Source of the DNA: JBFLYC01 sp040756735
GTDB taxonomy: Bacteria > Bacillota > DSM-16504 > Desulfitibacterales > Desulfitibacteraceae
NCBI GenBank assembly: GCA_040756735.1
Contig: JBFLYC010000003.1
Coordinates: 124,001-188,000, forward strand
Length of the DNA: 64,000 bases
Direction: 5' to 3'
Below, one piece after another: positions 1 to 7,365 of this stretch. The position numbers and the translations under genes are program-made. The stretch's first letter is position 1; each line of letters starts with the position of its first letter. The notes below the pieces were generated by a model, which worked only from the letters and a program-made list of their open reading frames with translations, was not told the origin of the DNA and ran no database searches.

Positions 1-394
1 GTGGTAGAAGAGCTACCAGGGTTAATAACCGGAGGCTTATCAGAAATCCAAAAACAAGACCTTCCATTGTCACCTTCCCAGACCCGCCAATTAGGGGCAC
101 TGCATCCGGTATCACAGGTTTGACCAGTATGGTATTACCTCCATAGAATAAAGACTGGAGAATTATAAGTATAACGAACAAACTAAACAAAAACTTGAAA
201 TACGTTTTGAACTTGTATAGTGGAAGTTTCGCACTAGACCATAAAACAATCACCGTAGCAAAAATCAAACCAATTACCAGAAAATTTTTTACTGCAAAGA
301 TCACTAATGTCATAATAATCAACAGGGCAATTTTTACCCGGGGATCAAGCCTATGAAAAAAAGTATCACCAGGATAATATTCGATTAAACTCAT
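1..394 (-). CDS. ecfT: EcfT-type transmembrane subunit of an energy-coupling factor transporter (partial)
   Basis: Reading the minus strand from the ATG at 394 gives a hydrophobic protein with the early motif LDPRVKI, typical of the CbiQ/EcfT family, followed by repeated membrane segments. About 131 residues are present; the C-terminus lies beyond the window edge. In the family, this subunit joins the two ECF ATPases to a substrate-specific S protein for vitamin or metal uptake. The start codon directly follows the TGA stop of the upstream FAD enzyme, so the two are probably translationally coupled. The substrate cannot be told because no S component or ATPase is in view. Confidence 0.75.
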   Translation of the reverse strand, partial: MSLIEYYPGDTFFHRLDPRVKIALLIIMTLVIFAVKNFLVIGLIFATVIVLWSSAKLPLYKFKTYFKFLFSLFVILIILQSLFYGGNTILVKPVIPDAVPLIGGSGKVTMEGLVFGFLISLRLLTLVALLP

Positions 395-1570
395 TCACCA
401 AACCCCCATTTTCGTTTTTAAGTAAAATCTGTCGGGAGAATAACTACAATAACCCTCAGCAATTTTTCCCTTGCAAATCATGGATGCACTTAACTCGCCC
501 AGGGCCGGAGCTGTTGTAAAGGCGCCTTTGAAACCCGCAGCGGTAAATAGATTGGAAACCTTGCCTGAATATCCGAATACCGGCAACCCATCAGTGGTAT
601 AGGGCGTTACCCCAGCCCACGCTCTAATAATATTTAGTTTTGCACATCCGGGAAAATACTCTAGAAATTTTTTTGCTGTGCTGCAGATTGCTTCATAATT
701 GGTACTTGTATCATAATTAATACTTTTTTCTGATGCCTGGCCTATAATAATACTCCCATTTTTTTGCTGCATTACAGCAAGACCTACACGCATTGCACCA
801 GTATCATTATCACTAAATATGCCGGCTAAAAAACCTCCTCCTACCACAGGACCTGAAAATAACTCCGACACAGGTTCAGTTACCATAGCAGTACCTTTAT
901 GGTAGCGTATTCCTATATCTAACCCTGCCATTTTCGCTACTTCGGCGCTCCAAGCCCCCGCAGCATTTATAAAAACCTTTGCTGTAATTTTACCCCTTGT
1001 CGTTTGGGCTGCAGTAATTCTTCCTCCTTCCATACAGAAGCTTTCTACTTTTGTCCGTGAAAATGTTAAAGCTCCAAGTTTTCTAGCTTTGTTCTGGTAA
1101 GCTAATGTAAGTTCTAAGGGGTCTAACCCTCCTTCCTCTTCACAAAATATTCCTCCCCATATGTTCTTGCCTTCTAACCCTGGAAGTTGTTCCTTGATCT
1201 CCTGCACGGAAAGCAAATGTACTCGCAGGCCGTTTTGTTTTTGAATAGAACAGATCTTCCTGGCTGCCAGCAGTTGACTTTCAGAATATAGAACTACAAA
1301 ACCTCCCCTGGAAACATATCCAAAATCCTTATCTAATTCTCTGCTCAAATCTTTATAGATTTGCAGGGATTCCTTTGCCAGCTGTAATTGCAAAGGAGGT
1401 TCCCGATCCACCAGTGATATCTGACCAAGATTAGCCCCTGAGGCCCCCGAAACAAACTCCCCTTGTTCCACCTGCACAACTTTCAACCCATATTTGGTCA
1501 AACAGTATGTTATGGCAGACCCAATTATTCCCCCTCCGATAACAACGATTTCTGTCTTATTAGGGAACAT
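395..1570 (-). CDS. FAD-dependent oxidoreductase, DAO (glycine/D-amino-acid oxidase) family
   Basis: A protein of about 391 residues. An N-terminal Rossmann motif (VVIGGGIIGSA) binds the FAD ADP moiety, and a C-terminal DGLPVFG...AAGFKGAF segment is typical of the sarcosine/D-amino-acid oxidase fold. I choose the ATG at 1570 because a GAAGGTG ribosome site lies just upstream; an in-frame start 30 bases further up has none. The likely reaction is oxidation of a secondary or D-amino acid, but the substrate is unknown. It lies between a GntR regulator and EcfT on the same strand, and its stop codon abuts the ecfT start, suggesting one operon. An electron-acceptor-linked dehydrogenase is equally possible in an anaerobe. 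Confidence 0.8.
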   Translation of the reverse strand: MFPNKTEIVVIGGGIIGSAITYCLTKYGLKVVQVEQGEFVSGASGANLGQISLVDREPPLQLQLAKESLQIYKDLSRELDKDFGYVSRGGFVVLYSESQLLAARKICSIQKQNGLRVHLLSVQEIKEQLPGLEGKNIWGGIFCEEEGGLDPLELTLAYQNKARKLGALTFSRTKVESFCMEGGRITAAQTTRGKITAKVFINAAGAWSAEVAKMAGLDIGIRYHKGTAMVTEPVSELFSGPVVGGGFLAGIFSDNDTGAMRVGLAVMQQKNGSIIIGQASEKSINYDTSTNYEAICSTAKKFLEYFPGCAKLNIIRAWAGVTPYTTDGLPVFGYSGKVSNLFTAAGFKGAFTTAPALGELSASMICKGKIAEGYCSYSPDRFYLKTKMGVW

Positions 1571-1627
1571 GGAACACCTTCTTTCCAAATAGCTTGTCAA
1601 ACAACTTTACGGCTTGCCTGCAGCTGC

Positions 1628-2356
1628 TTAGTAAATACCGTTTTTGCGAAGCATGCTCATATCAATAACATTAGGATTAAAATATATCTCAGCATAACAT
1701 ACAATTTCATCAAAGAGATTATAATACATTTCCTCCCAAAACATAATGGAGGTACCATTATCAATACCAAATATATCCGACAGGGGGGGCAAACAGTTCT
1801 TGGACTTGAGCCAAACTATGGTATGAGTTATTTCCTCATCAGCGTATTTTTTAAGAAAAGTGAAAATATCTTTTTCCATTTCAATGGAAGGGACCACTTT
1901 TAATTTTGCCCTGGATATGTAGAGATGACAGTGAATAGCAGGCTGTTCATCTGCCTGATAGGTGCATTGAAAGAAAAAAAGTTCATCCTCAGGGTTTAAC
2001 CCTAACTTTCTTGCCATCTCCACAGAAGCATGGAGTCCAAAACTCTCAGGGTTTATTATGGACTTTACACGATAACCGGCCTCCTCAATAAGATCCAAAA
2101 ACTCCCTGGTTTGATCAATTCGCATTTTTGTGTTTAAAGCGCTGTAATGGACAAAATTGCCAAGGCCGTGTTTTTTGCTGATTAACCCCTCATTGGTTAA
2201 TGAAGCCAGTACCTCCCGGATTGTAGTACGGCTTACCTGTAATTTATGAGCTAGTTCTTCTTCTGATAGGAGTTGGTTTTCCCTGGTCACCACTTCTCTT
2301 TCTTTTATCAGCTTAAGAAGATTCTGTCTAGTTTGTATAAACAGTGAACTCCTCAT
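1628..2356 (-). CDS. GntR-family transcriptional regulator with UTRA-like effector domain
   Basis: A 242-residue protein. Residues about 10-70 form the GntR winged helix (LAHKLQVSRTTIREVLASLTNEGLISKKHGLGNFV), and the rest resembles a UTRA ligand-binding domain. It has a good ribosome site (GGAGGT) before the ATG. It is a paralog of the regulator at 5833-6564, with the same first residues MRSSLF and a closely matching C-terminus, so the pair arose by duplication. It heads the unit containing the FAD oxidoreductase and EcfT, which it probably controls in response to a small metabolite. The effector is unknown. Confidence 0.88.
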   Translation of the reverse strand: MRSSLFIQTRQNLLKLIKEREVVTRENQLLSEEELAHKLQVSRTTIREVLASLTNEGLISKKHGLGNFVHYSALNTKMRIDQTREFLDLIEEAGYRVKSIINPESFGLHASVEMARKLGLNPEDELFFFQCTYQADEQPAIHCHLYISRAKLKVVPSIEMEKDIFTFLKKYADEEITHTIVWLKSKNCLPPLSDIFGIDNGTSIMFWEEMYYNLFDEIVCYAEIYFNPNVIDMSMLRKNGIY

Positions 2357-2389
2357 TCTTGACCTCCAGTACCCCTTATTCTTTAATCC

Positions 2390-2437
2390 TCACTCTTCAC
2401 TTTTCACTCTTCACTCTTCACTCTTCACTCTTCATAC
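2390..2437. repeat. Heptanucleotide tandem repeat (CACTCTT)n
   Basis: About six to seven near-perfect copies of the 7-base unit CACTCTT end in CATACGT. They lie just upstream of the first GntR gene. A shorter version (ACTTCAT twice, then ACG) sits at the same place upstream of the paralogous GntR gene near 6590. The rest of the 2357-2735 gap is AT-rich with no gene seen, apart from the terminator at its right side. Confidence 0.75.
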
Positions 2438-2687
2438 GTCTGAGGAGTGTGGTTAATTAAAGTATATTGGCTCTTTCTTAATTTTACTAGTCCTATTTTT
2501 AAAACTATTTAAAATATTAATAATGATTCTAGTGCAAAAACCCTAAAGACCAATAGAAATTAACACATTTTCCCCTTAAATTTAAGACATGCTAACAGAA
2601 AAACGTTGAAATATGCTATAATTAGAAGTAATAATGAGTTATTGCTATTTAGAACAGATTGAATCATCTATGATAACCTGTAATAAT

Positions 2688-2719
2688 AAAAAACCTGCTC
2701 ATTCTTGAAACAGGTTTTT
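2688..2719 (-). terminator. Rho-independent terminator after the deacetylase gene
   Basis: A perfect AAAAACCTG/CAGGTTTTT stem with a 13-base loop is followed on the minus strand by a T-rich run. It lies directly downstream of the polysaccharide deacetylase gene and probably ends the minus-strand unit that starts at the second GntR gene. Confidence 0.8.
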
Positions 2720-2735
2720 AATTTTTGCATTGACC

Positions 2736-3323
2736 CTACCTTATTATTCCTGCCTGGGATGTTTCAGAAATCTTTCTGAAAAGAAAACCCTGATTTTTTA
2801 TTGCTGGAATAATCATATCAAGAATTTTTGGAACCCACTGAACATGGTCATGCAAAACAATTACCCCATTATCCATTATTCCATCCAAAATTCTTTGGGC
2901 AACCGCACCGGCATCCGGTCCCAACCAATCTTTAACGCTGTAGCTCCAAAGTACGATATGATAGCCCCTGCTTAGAATCAATTTTTCACTCTCAGGGGTT
3001 AAAATTCCAGAAGGAGGACGAAAAAACTTTGGAGTGAAACCAAAGGTTTTTACCATTACGGACTCTGCTTTAACAACTTCTTCCAGACATGCATCTAACG
3101 AGATTTCATCAAAGTTCGGATGCGAATAAGAATGATTACCCACATCATGGTTATGAGTTAACACAGCTAAAGCACACTGGGGATCATTTTCTATGCGGCG
3201 CCCCTCCATGAAAAATGTTGCCTTCACACCATGTTTTTCTAGCGCCTCTAGGATTTCATAGGTGTTAGGCGCGTGAGGCGCCCCATCAAATGTAAGATAA
3301 AAAGATTTTTCAAACTTGTTCAA
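2736..3323 (-). CDS. Polysaccharide deacetylase family protein (NodB homology), atypical metal site
   Basis: A 195-residue NodB-type domain without a signal peptide, so probably cytoplasmic. Motif 2 is NHSYSHP (His64, His68), motif 3 FRPPSG (Arg102), and motif 5 VIVLHDH (158-160). Motif 1, normally TFDDGP, reads TFDGAPH: the first Asp (13) is kept but the second, a metal ligand in characterised family members, is Gly. The enzyme may be inactive or may have changed chemistry. It is the last gene of a minus-strand unit behind a nucleoside-type ABC transporter, so an amidase-like role on a small molecule (compare cytoplasmic allantoinase-type NodB proteins) is possible; this is inference. Confidence 0.82.
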   Translation of the reverse strand: MNKFEKSFYLTFDGAPHAPNTYEILEALEKHGVKATFFMEGRRIENDPQCALAVLTHNHDVGNHSYSHPNFDEISLDACLEEVVKAESVMVKTFGFTPKFFRPPSGILTPESEKLILSRGYHIVLWSYSVKDWLGPDAGAVAQRILDGIMDNGVIVLHDHVQWVPKILDMIIPAIKNQGFLFRKISETSQAGIIR

Positions 3324-3338
3324 TCTAATCCACCTTTT

Positions 3339-4268
3339 CTATTTCACATAGGGTTTGCCAACTGCAGCAGGACATCTCACCTTGCCTACCACGCCGGCAA
3401 GTGCTAACATGGTCAAGATATAAGGGGTCATTAATGCTATTTGATAGGGAATCTTTACCCCTATTATCTGCATTTGCATCTGCAAAGCATCAGCAGCTCC
3501 AAATAATAAACAGGCCCCAAATACACCCCAAGGCTTCCATTTTCCGAAGATTATCGCTGCTAAAGCTATCCATCCACGTCCTTCGACCATATTTTCTAAA
3601 AACCTGCTTACTTGTGTAAGTGTTAAGAAAGCGCCGCCCGTAGCAGCAAACATTCCACTAACTATAGTAGCTGCATACCGCATCTTAAATACATTTATTC
3701 CCACAGTATCAGCTGCCCTGGGATTTTCTCCCACAGAACGCAAGCTTAAACCCATGGTTGTCTTATTTAAAAACCAGGCGGTTAAAACCACCAAAATAAT
3801 GCCAAAATAAACCATAATATTGTGGTGGAAAAAAACTTCCCCCACCAAAGGCAGAGAACTAAATACTGGTATTTTTAGGTTGGTAAACATGGGGGCTACT
3901 GCTGCCGACCCGCTGGTCTTATCAATTAACCGATAGAAGTATCCTGTCAGACCTAAGTAGAAGATATTTATACCCAGTCCAACCACCAGCTGACTGACTC
4001 CCAAAGTAACAGAAGTAAAGGCTAAAAGCAATCCGGTTAAACCGCCGGCTATAACAGCAAATAACAAACCAATCCATGGGCTGCCGCTAATCATTGAACC
4101 ATAATACCCAAAAAAAGCTCCTGCCAACATCATGCCTTCCAACGCAAAGTTAAAAATACCGGCTCTTTCAGAAATTACTCCTCCTAATGCTGTGAAGAGT
4201 AAGGGCATTGCTAACCTAATTGACATTGCCATCCAGGTGATCAGAGTTATCATTTGAAAACCGTCCAA
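3339..4268 (-). CDS. ABC transporter permease, NupQ/BmpA-associated (simple sugar or nucleoside) type
   Basis: About 309 residues, strongly hydrophobic, with the family signature ALGGVISERAGIFNFALEGMM near the N-terminus and SLRSVGENPRAADTVGIN in the middle, as in NupQ/YufQ-type permeases. I favour TTG at 4268 (GGGGGAGGG upstream); ATG at 4253 is the alternative. It starts one base after the stop of the nupP-like fragment. It looks intact, unlike its ATPase and partner permease, so on its own it cannot make a working importer. In relatives these systems import nucleosides or related compounds using a BmpA lipoprotein, which is not present here. Confidence 0.82.
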   Translation of the reverse strand: MDGFQMITLITWMAMSIRLAMPLLFTALGGVISERAGIFNFALEGMMLAGAFFGYYGSMISGSPWIGLLFAVIAGGLTGLLLAFTSVTLGVSQLVVGLGINIFYLGLTGYFYRLIDKTSGSAAVAPMFTNLKIPVFSSLPLVGEVFFHHNIMVYFGIILVVLTAWFLNKTTMGLSLRSVGENPRAADTVGINVFKMRYAATIVSGMFAATGGAFLTLTQVSRFLENMVEGRGWIALAAIIFGKWKPWGVFGACLLFGAADALQMQMQIIGVKIPYQIALMTPYILTMLALAGVVGKVRCPAAVGKPYVK

Positions 4269-4269
4269 A

Positions 4270-4896
4270 TTAAGCCCTCCCCCCAACTACAGCAGATGAC
4301 AGCTTTGTTGTTAGATAAGAACTAGCTATAACTAGAATAATTATCAACCCCTGAATAACCCACACCAAGGGAAGCGGAACGCCCATCCCCCGCTGCATGG
4401 CTCCTGCACCTACTCTCAATACTGCGAAAAGAAACGATGTGATTACTATCCCCCATGGATTATGCCTCCCCATTACCGCTGCCCCAATGGCATCAAAAGC
4501 ATACCCCGGGGAGAAGCCATGCATCAGTCTATGTTGGGAGCCCATAAGTTCAACAGCTCCACCCAAACCAGCCAATCCGCCAGACATAATTACTGCGAGG
4601 GTTGTACCTGAAACCACACTCATTCCAGCATAGGCTGCCGCATTGGGGTTGCTTCCAATAGTCCTAATCTGAAAACCATAAGGAGTACGCCAGATTAAAT
4701 AGTACATGGCGAAAGCAGCAAAGAAAGATATATCTTTTAGGACTTGTTTACCACTAATGTTTGACCAAGAAATATTTTCAAGCCTTAGAGCTTCCATGCC
4801 TGGATTAAAATGGCCTTTTTTTATGCTAAAAGAAACTTCCCTGCCGACCATCAACCTGGATAGTTCTTGAGGGTTCGTTTCATGTTTATTAACAGT
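4270..4896 (-). pseudogene. Fused fragment: middle of NupO-type ABC ATPase joined to C-terminal half of NupP-type permease
   Basis: One open frame joins two unrelated halves. The first part (TVNKHETNPQELSRLMVGREV, then ALRLENISW...LKDISF) is the linker between the two nucleotide-binding domains of a NupO/YufO-type double ATPase. It then runs directly into FAAFAMYYLIWRTPYGFQIRTIGSNPNAAAYAGMS, the C-terminal half of the NupP permease. The second ATP-binding domain and the permease N-terminus are therefore missing. An ATG at 4854 could allow translation of the fusion, but neither half can work as in the family. The join shows no stop or frameshift. Confidence 0.85.
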
Positions 4897-4897
4897 T

Positions 4898-5056
4898 TTA
4901 TAGAATATTCATCAGCGTCGATTTGCCTGCACCATTTTCACCAAGTAGAGCATGTATTTCTCCTTTGTATATATCCAGGTTGATGGAGTCGTTAGCCACA
5001 ACACCCGGAAATACCTTAGTAACATCTTTGAAAGTCAGATAAACCTCACCAGACAT
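4898..5056 (-). pseudogene. N-terminal stub of a NupO-type ABC transporter ATPase
   Basis: From ATG 5056 the frame encodes 52 residues: SGEVYLTFKDVTKVFPGVVANDS...GEIHALLGENGAGKSTLMNIL, a complete Walker A, and then a TAA. The next bases resume the same protein about 200 residues later (TVNKHETNPQEL) in the +1 frame. This shows a deletion of most of the first nucleotide-binding domain plus a frame change. With the fusion at 4270-4896 it is the remains of one ATPase gene. Confidence 0.85.
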
Positions 5057-5079
5057 ACTTGCACCTCTTCCCATAGTGT

Positions 5080-5784
5080 TTATCGATGCCTAAATTTATC
5101 AAGTTTTTGTTCAAGCTCGGATGGCCCAGACAAGCCTGCCAAAACGCTTGGCTCTATGCCTGCAGCTTGGGTTAATCCTAATTTAAGCAGCTTGGCTATT
5201 ATAGCTGTTCTTCTACCAATTACACGAACGGTGTCCATGCCAATAGTATCCTCTTTGGCTCCAATTTCCTTCTTGTCATTGGACCAAATAGACCCGCCAT
5301 TATATGCAAATATCCCCCCACTAACAACAACCATCCCACTGCAGAAAAAAAAATTATTCAGGCACTCCAGCGTAGTTTCCTGGCCACCATTACGCATTCC
5401 TCCCACAGCTATAGCGCCGCCGACCTTTACAGCCCAACCTCCGCTTCCTATGTATCTACCCAATGGTCTTAAACGATTAAGGAAAGCTTGCATCAATGAA
5501 CTGGGGCTCATATGATATACAGGGGAGCCCAAAACAATACCATCAGCTTTCAAAATGTAATCATAATAGCCAGACATATCATCTTCAAAAACAGGGCAAA
5601 TGTCCAGTTTTTCGTGCAAACAACGGTTGCAATGAATACAGTGGTTTATTTTGTTCCCTCTTAAATCAATAAAGTGAGTACTTATACCTAATATCTCAGA
5701 AGCTGACCTTAAGGCTTCCTGTACACAATATTGAGTAGCCCCTTTTCTTGGGCTGCCGCTAACCCCTACTATGTTAACCTGCAT
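5080..5784 (-). CDS. Iron-sulfur flavoprotein-like NAD(P)H-dependent FMN reductase family protein
   Basis: A 234-residue flavodoxin-fold protein. The N-terminal VGVSGSPRKGAT loop matches the FMN phosphate-binding site of the NADPH-dependent FMN reductase/Isf family. It is followed by a compact cysteine motif, C49-x2-C52-x2-C55-x7-C63, as in iron-sulfur flavoproteins that bind a 4Fe-4S cluster. GSPVYHMSPSSLMQAFLNRL is the usual second FMN-contact stretch. A strong AAAGGAG ribosome site precedes the ATG. It likely passes electrons between ferredoxin and an unknown acceptor. It sits between a GntR regulator and the ruined nucleoside transporter. Confidence 0.83.
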   Translation of the reverse strand: MQVNIVGVSGSPRKGATQYCVQEALRSASEILGISTHFIDLRGNKINHCIHCNRCLHEKLDICPVFEDDMSGYYDYILKADGIVLGSPVYHMSPSSLMQAFLNRLRPLGRYIGSGGWAVKVGGAIAVGGMRNGGQETTLECLNNFFFCSGMVVVSGGIFAYNGGSIWSNDKKEIGAKEDTIGMDTVRVIGRRTAIIAKLLKLGLTQAAGIEPSVLAGLSGPSELEQKLDKFRHR

Positions 5785-5832
5785 AAATTTCTCCTTTCTT
5801 TACAGCAACTTCATTTAAAATGTCATACTCTC

Positions 5833-6564
5833 TCACACTTCACAATGCTTGCGCAGCATACTGGTTTGAATAATCTCCGGGTTGAAATAGCTTTCGGAGT
5901 AGCAAATTATCTCATCAAAAAGGTTGTAATATATTTGCTGCCAGGAAAGCAGAGCAGTCCCTGGCTCTAGATTAAAAAGCTTCGATAGTGCTTCATTGCT
6001 ATTTATTGGGTGAAAACTTACTATCGTATGAGTTACTTCTTCATCGCAGTATTTTTTCAAAAATTTATATATTGTTTTTTCTGTCTGCTTGGCCGGCAAA
6101 ACCTTTAACTTGTGCTGCGGCACATATATGTGACAGTGAATCGATGGTCTAGAGCTAGCATAAAAAATACATTCAAAATAAAATAAACTATCTCCGGGTT
6201 CTAAGCCTAGCCTCACAGCTGTATCATCTGAAACTCTACGCTGCCCAAAGCTGGATAAATCCACCTCGGAAGACGCTTCATATCCTCCTAACTCTATCAG
6301 CTCAGCAAAATCTCTTGCTTTATCAATACGCATAGCTCTTTCAATAGCGCTGAAATGTACAAAATTACCTAAGCCATGCTTCTTACTAATAACTCCCTCT
6401 ATATCTAGGGAAGACAGCACGTCTCTTGTAGTAGTACGGCTTATTCTCAATTTTTCTGATAACACATCCTCTGGTGCGAGTTGGTTTCCCCTGGTAAGCG
6501 CTTCTCTATTGTTGATCATATTTAGCAACTTTTGCTTGGTCTGTACAAACAGTGAACTTCTCAT
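5833..6564 (-). CDS. GntR-family transcriptional regulator with UTRA-like domain (paralog)
   Basis: A 243-residue paralog of the regulator at 1628-2356, sharing the start MRSSLF, the winged helix (SEKLRISRTTTRDVLSSLDIEGVISKKHGLGNFVHFSA) and a near-identical C-terminal YYNLFDEIICYSESYFNPE segment. It heads the minus-strand unit with the Fe-S flavoprotein, transporter remnants and deacetylase. The duplication suggests two related catabolic units that respond to similar ligands. The effector is unknown. Confidence 0.88.
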   Translation of the reverse strand: MRSSLFVQTKQKLLNMINNREALTRGNQLAPEDVLSEKLRISRTTTRDVLSSLDIEGVISKKHGLGNFVHFSAIERAMRIDKARDFAELIELGGYEASSEVDLSSFGQRRVSDDTAVRLGLEPGDSLFYFECIFYASSRPSIHCHIYVPQHKLKVLPAKQTEKTIYKFLKKYCDEEVTHTIVSFHPINSNEALSKLFNLEPGTALLSWQQIYYNLFDEIICYSESYFNPEIIQTSMLRKHCEV

Positions 6565-6760
6565 CTAATTAACACCTTCCATTCAAGGCTATTACTTCAT
6601 ACTTCATACGTATTACCATTATAATGTTTGGACAGGAAATACTACACTTTTTATGGATAAATATAGATAATTTTCTTTTATTCCCGAACAACTGTTCTCT
6701 TTTCTCCTTAAATGTGATATAATGGAAATATCATAAAAAGCAGGCCAGGAGGTGAAACAA

Positions 6761-6898
6761 GTGATTCAAAAAGAGCTAGAACCCCTATTTGTCCGTTCCC
6801 TACTTTACTGTTTTTTCTTTTTTTGATAGGATGTAAATAAAGAATCCCTTGTTTTTGGAATTCATCAAATCATTGAGAATAAAAAGGCAAATGAATAA
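6761..6898 (+). pseudogene. Possible remnant of a small gene (two short frames)
   Basis: A strong AGGAGGTG site stands 6 bases before GTG 6761, which opens a 21-residue frame (starting IQKELEPLFVRS) closed by TGA at 6824. A few bases on, another frame reads VNKESLVFGIHQIIENKKANE to a TAA at about 6896. Together they look like the two ends of a small gene with the middle lost. I do not recognise the product. The remainder of the 6565-6913 gap is AT-rich and shows nothing else. Confidence 0.25.
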
Positions 6899-6913
6899 TA
6901 GAAAGGATATTAT

Positions 6914-7261
6914 ATGATGGAAGATAAAAATGTTTATAAGCTGATGGAAAAAATGTATAGTGAGTTTTCTAACAGGTTTGAAAACATTGATAAAAGATTT
7001 GAAAACATTGATAAAAGATTTGAAAACATTGATAAAAGATTTGAAAACATTGATAAAAGATTTGAACGCCTTGAATTAGGACAAAAAGAAATGCAGGAAG
7101 ATATCAAAGAAATTAAACGCAAACTTAATAACGTATATGAACAAGTTGCTAATTTAACTGAGTTTAAAACTCAAACCCATGAGAAAACGGCAAAATTAAT
7201 GAGTAAGGTTAACAAGCATGAGGTTGACATACAGCTGCTTAAAAAAATTGTTTGCAAATAA
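6914..7261 (+). CDS. Small coiled-coil protein with four tandem heptads
   Basis: A 115-residue charged protein, predicted almost entirely helical. Residues about 19-47 are the 7-residue unit RFENIDK repeated four times, encoded by near-identical 21-base repeats, followed by RFERLELGQKEMQEDIKEIKRKL, another coiled coil. The repeat gives a regular hydrophobic F/I spacing, so a parallel bundle or fibre-like oligomer is likely. No enzyme motif and no membrane segment are seen. Similar heptad proteins are common next to mobile elements in Clostridia; function is unknown. The repeat number could change by slippage. Confidence 0.65.
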   Translation: MMEDKNVYKLMEKMYSEFSNRFENIDKRFENIDKRFENIDKRFENIDKRFERLELGQKEMQEDIKEIKRKLNNVYEQVANLTEFKTQTHEKTAKLMSKVNKHEVDIQLLKKIVCK

Positions 7262-7298
7262 TGGTTAAACATTGGCATTTGAACTAAATAATACTACG

Positions 7299-7323
7299 GG
7301 GGCTGACATTTTGTCAGCCCCTA
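7299..7323 (+). terminator. Hairpin terminator between the coiled-coil gene and clpB
   Basis: A GGGGCTGACA/TGTCAGCCCC perfect stem with a short loop lies between the convergent coiled-coil gene and clpB. Downstream sequence is A/T-rich on both strands, so it may serve both. Confidence 0.7.
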
Positions 7324-7365
7324 TATTTATTAAGATTGGATCTTCCACCCCTAGACATGACCAAA

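Noticed and set aside
1463..1903. Plus-strand 146-codon frame
   Set aside because: Antisense to the FAD enzyme and GntR genes, spans their boundary, no family features.
6934..7122. Minus-strand frame opposite the heptad repeats
   Set aside because: A shadow of the repeat; the plus strand has the ribosome site and a sensible coiled-coil product.
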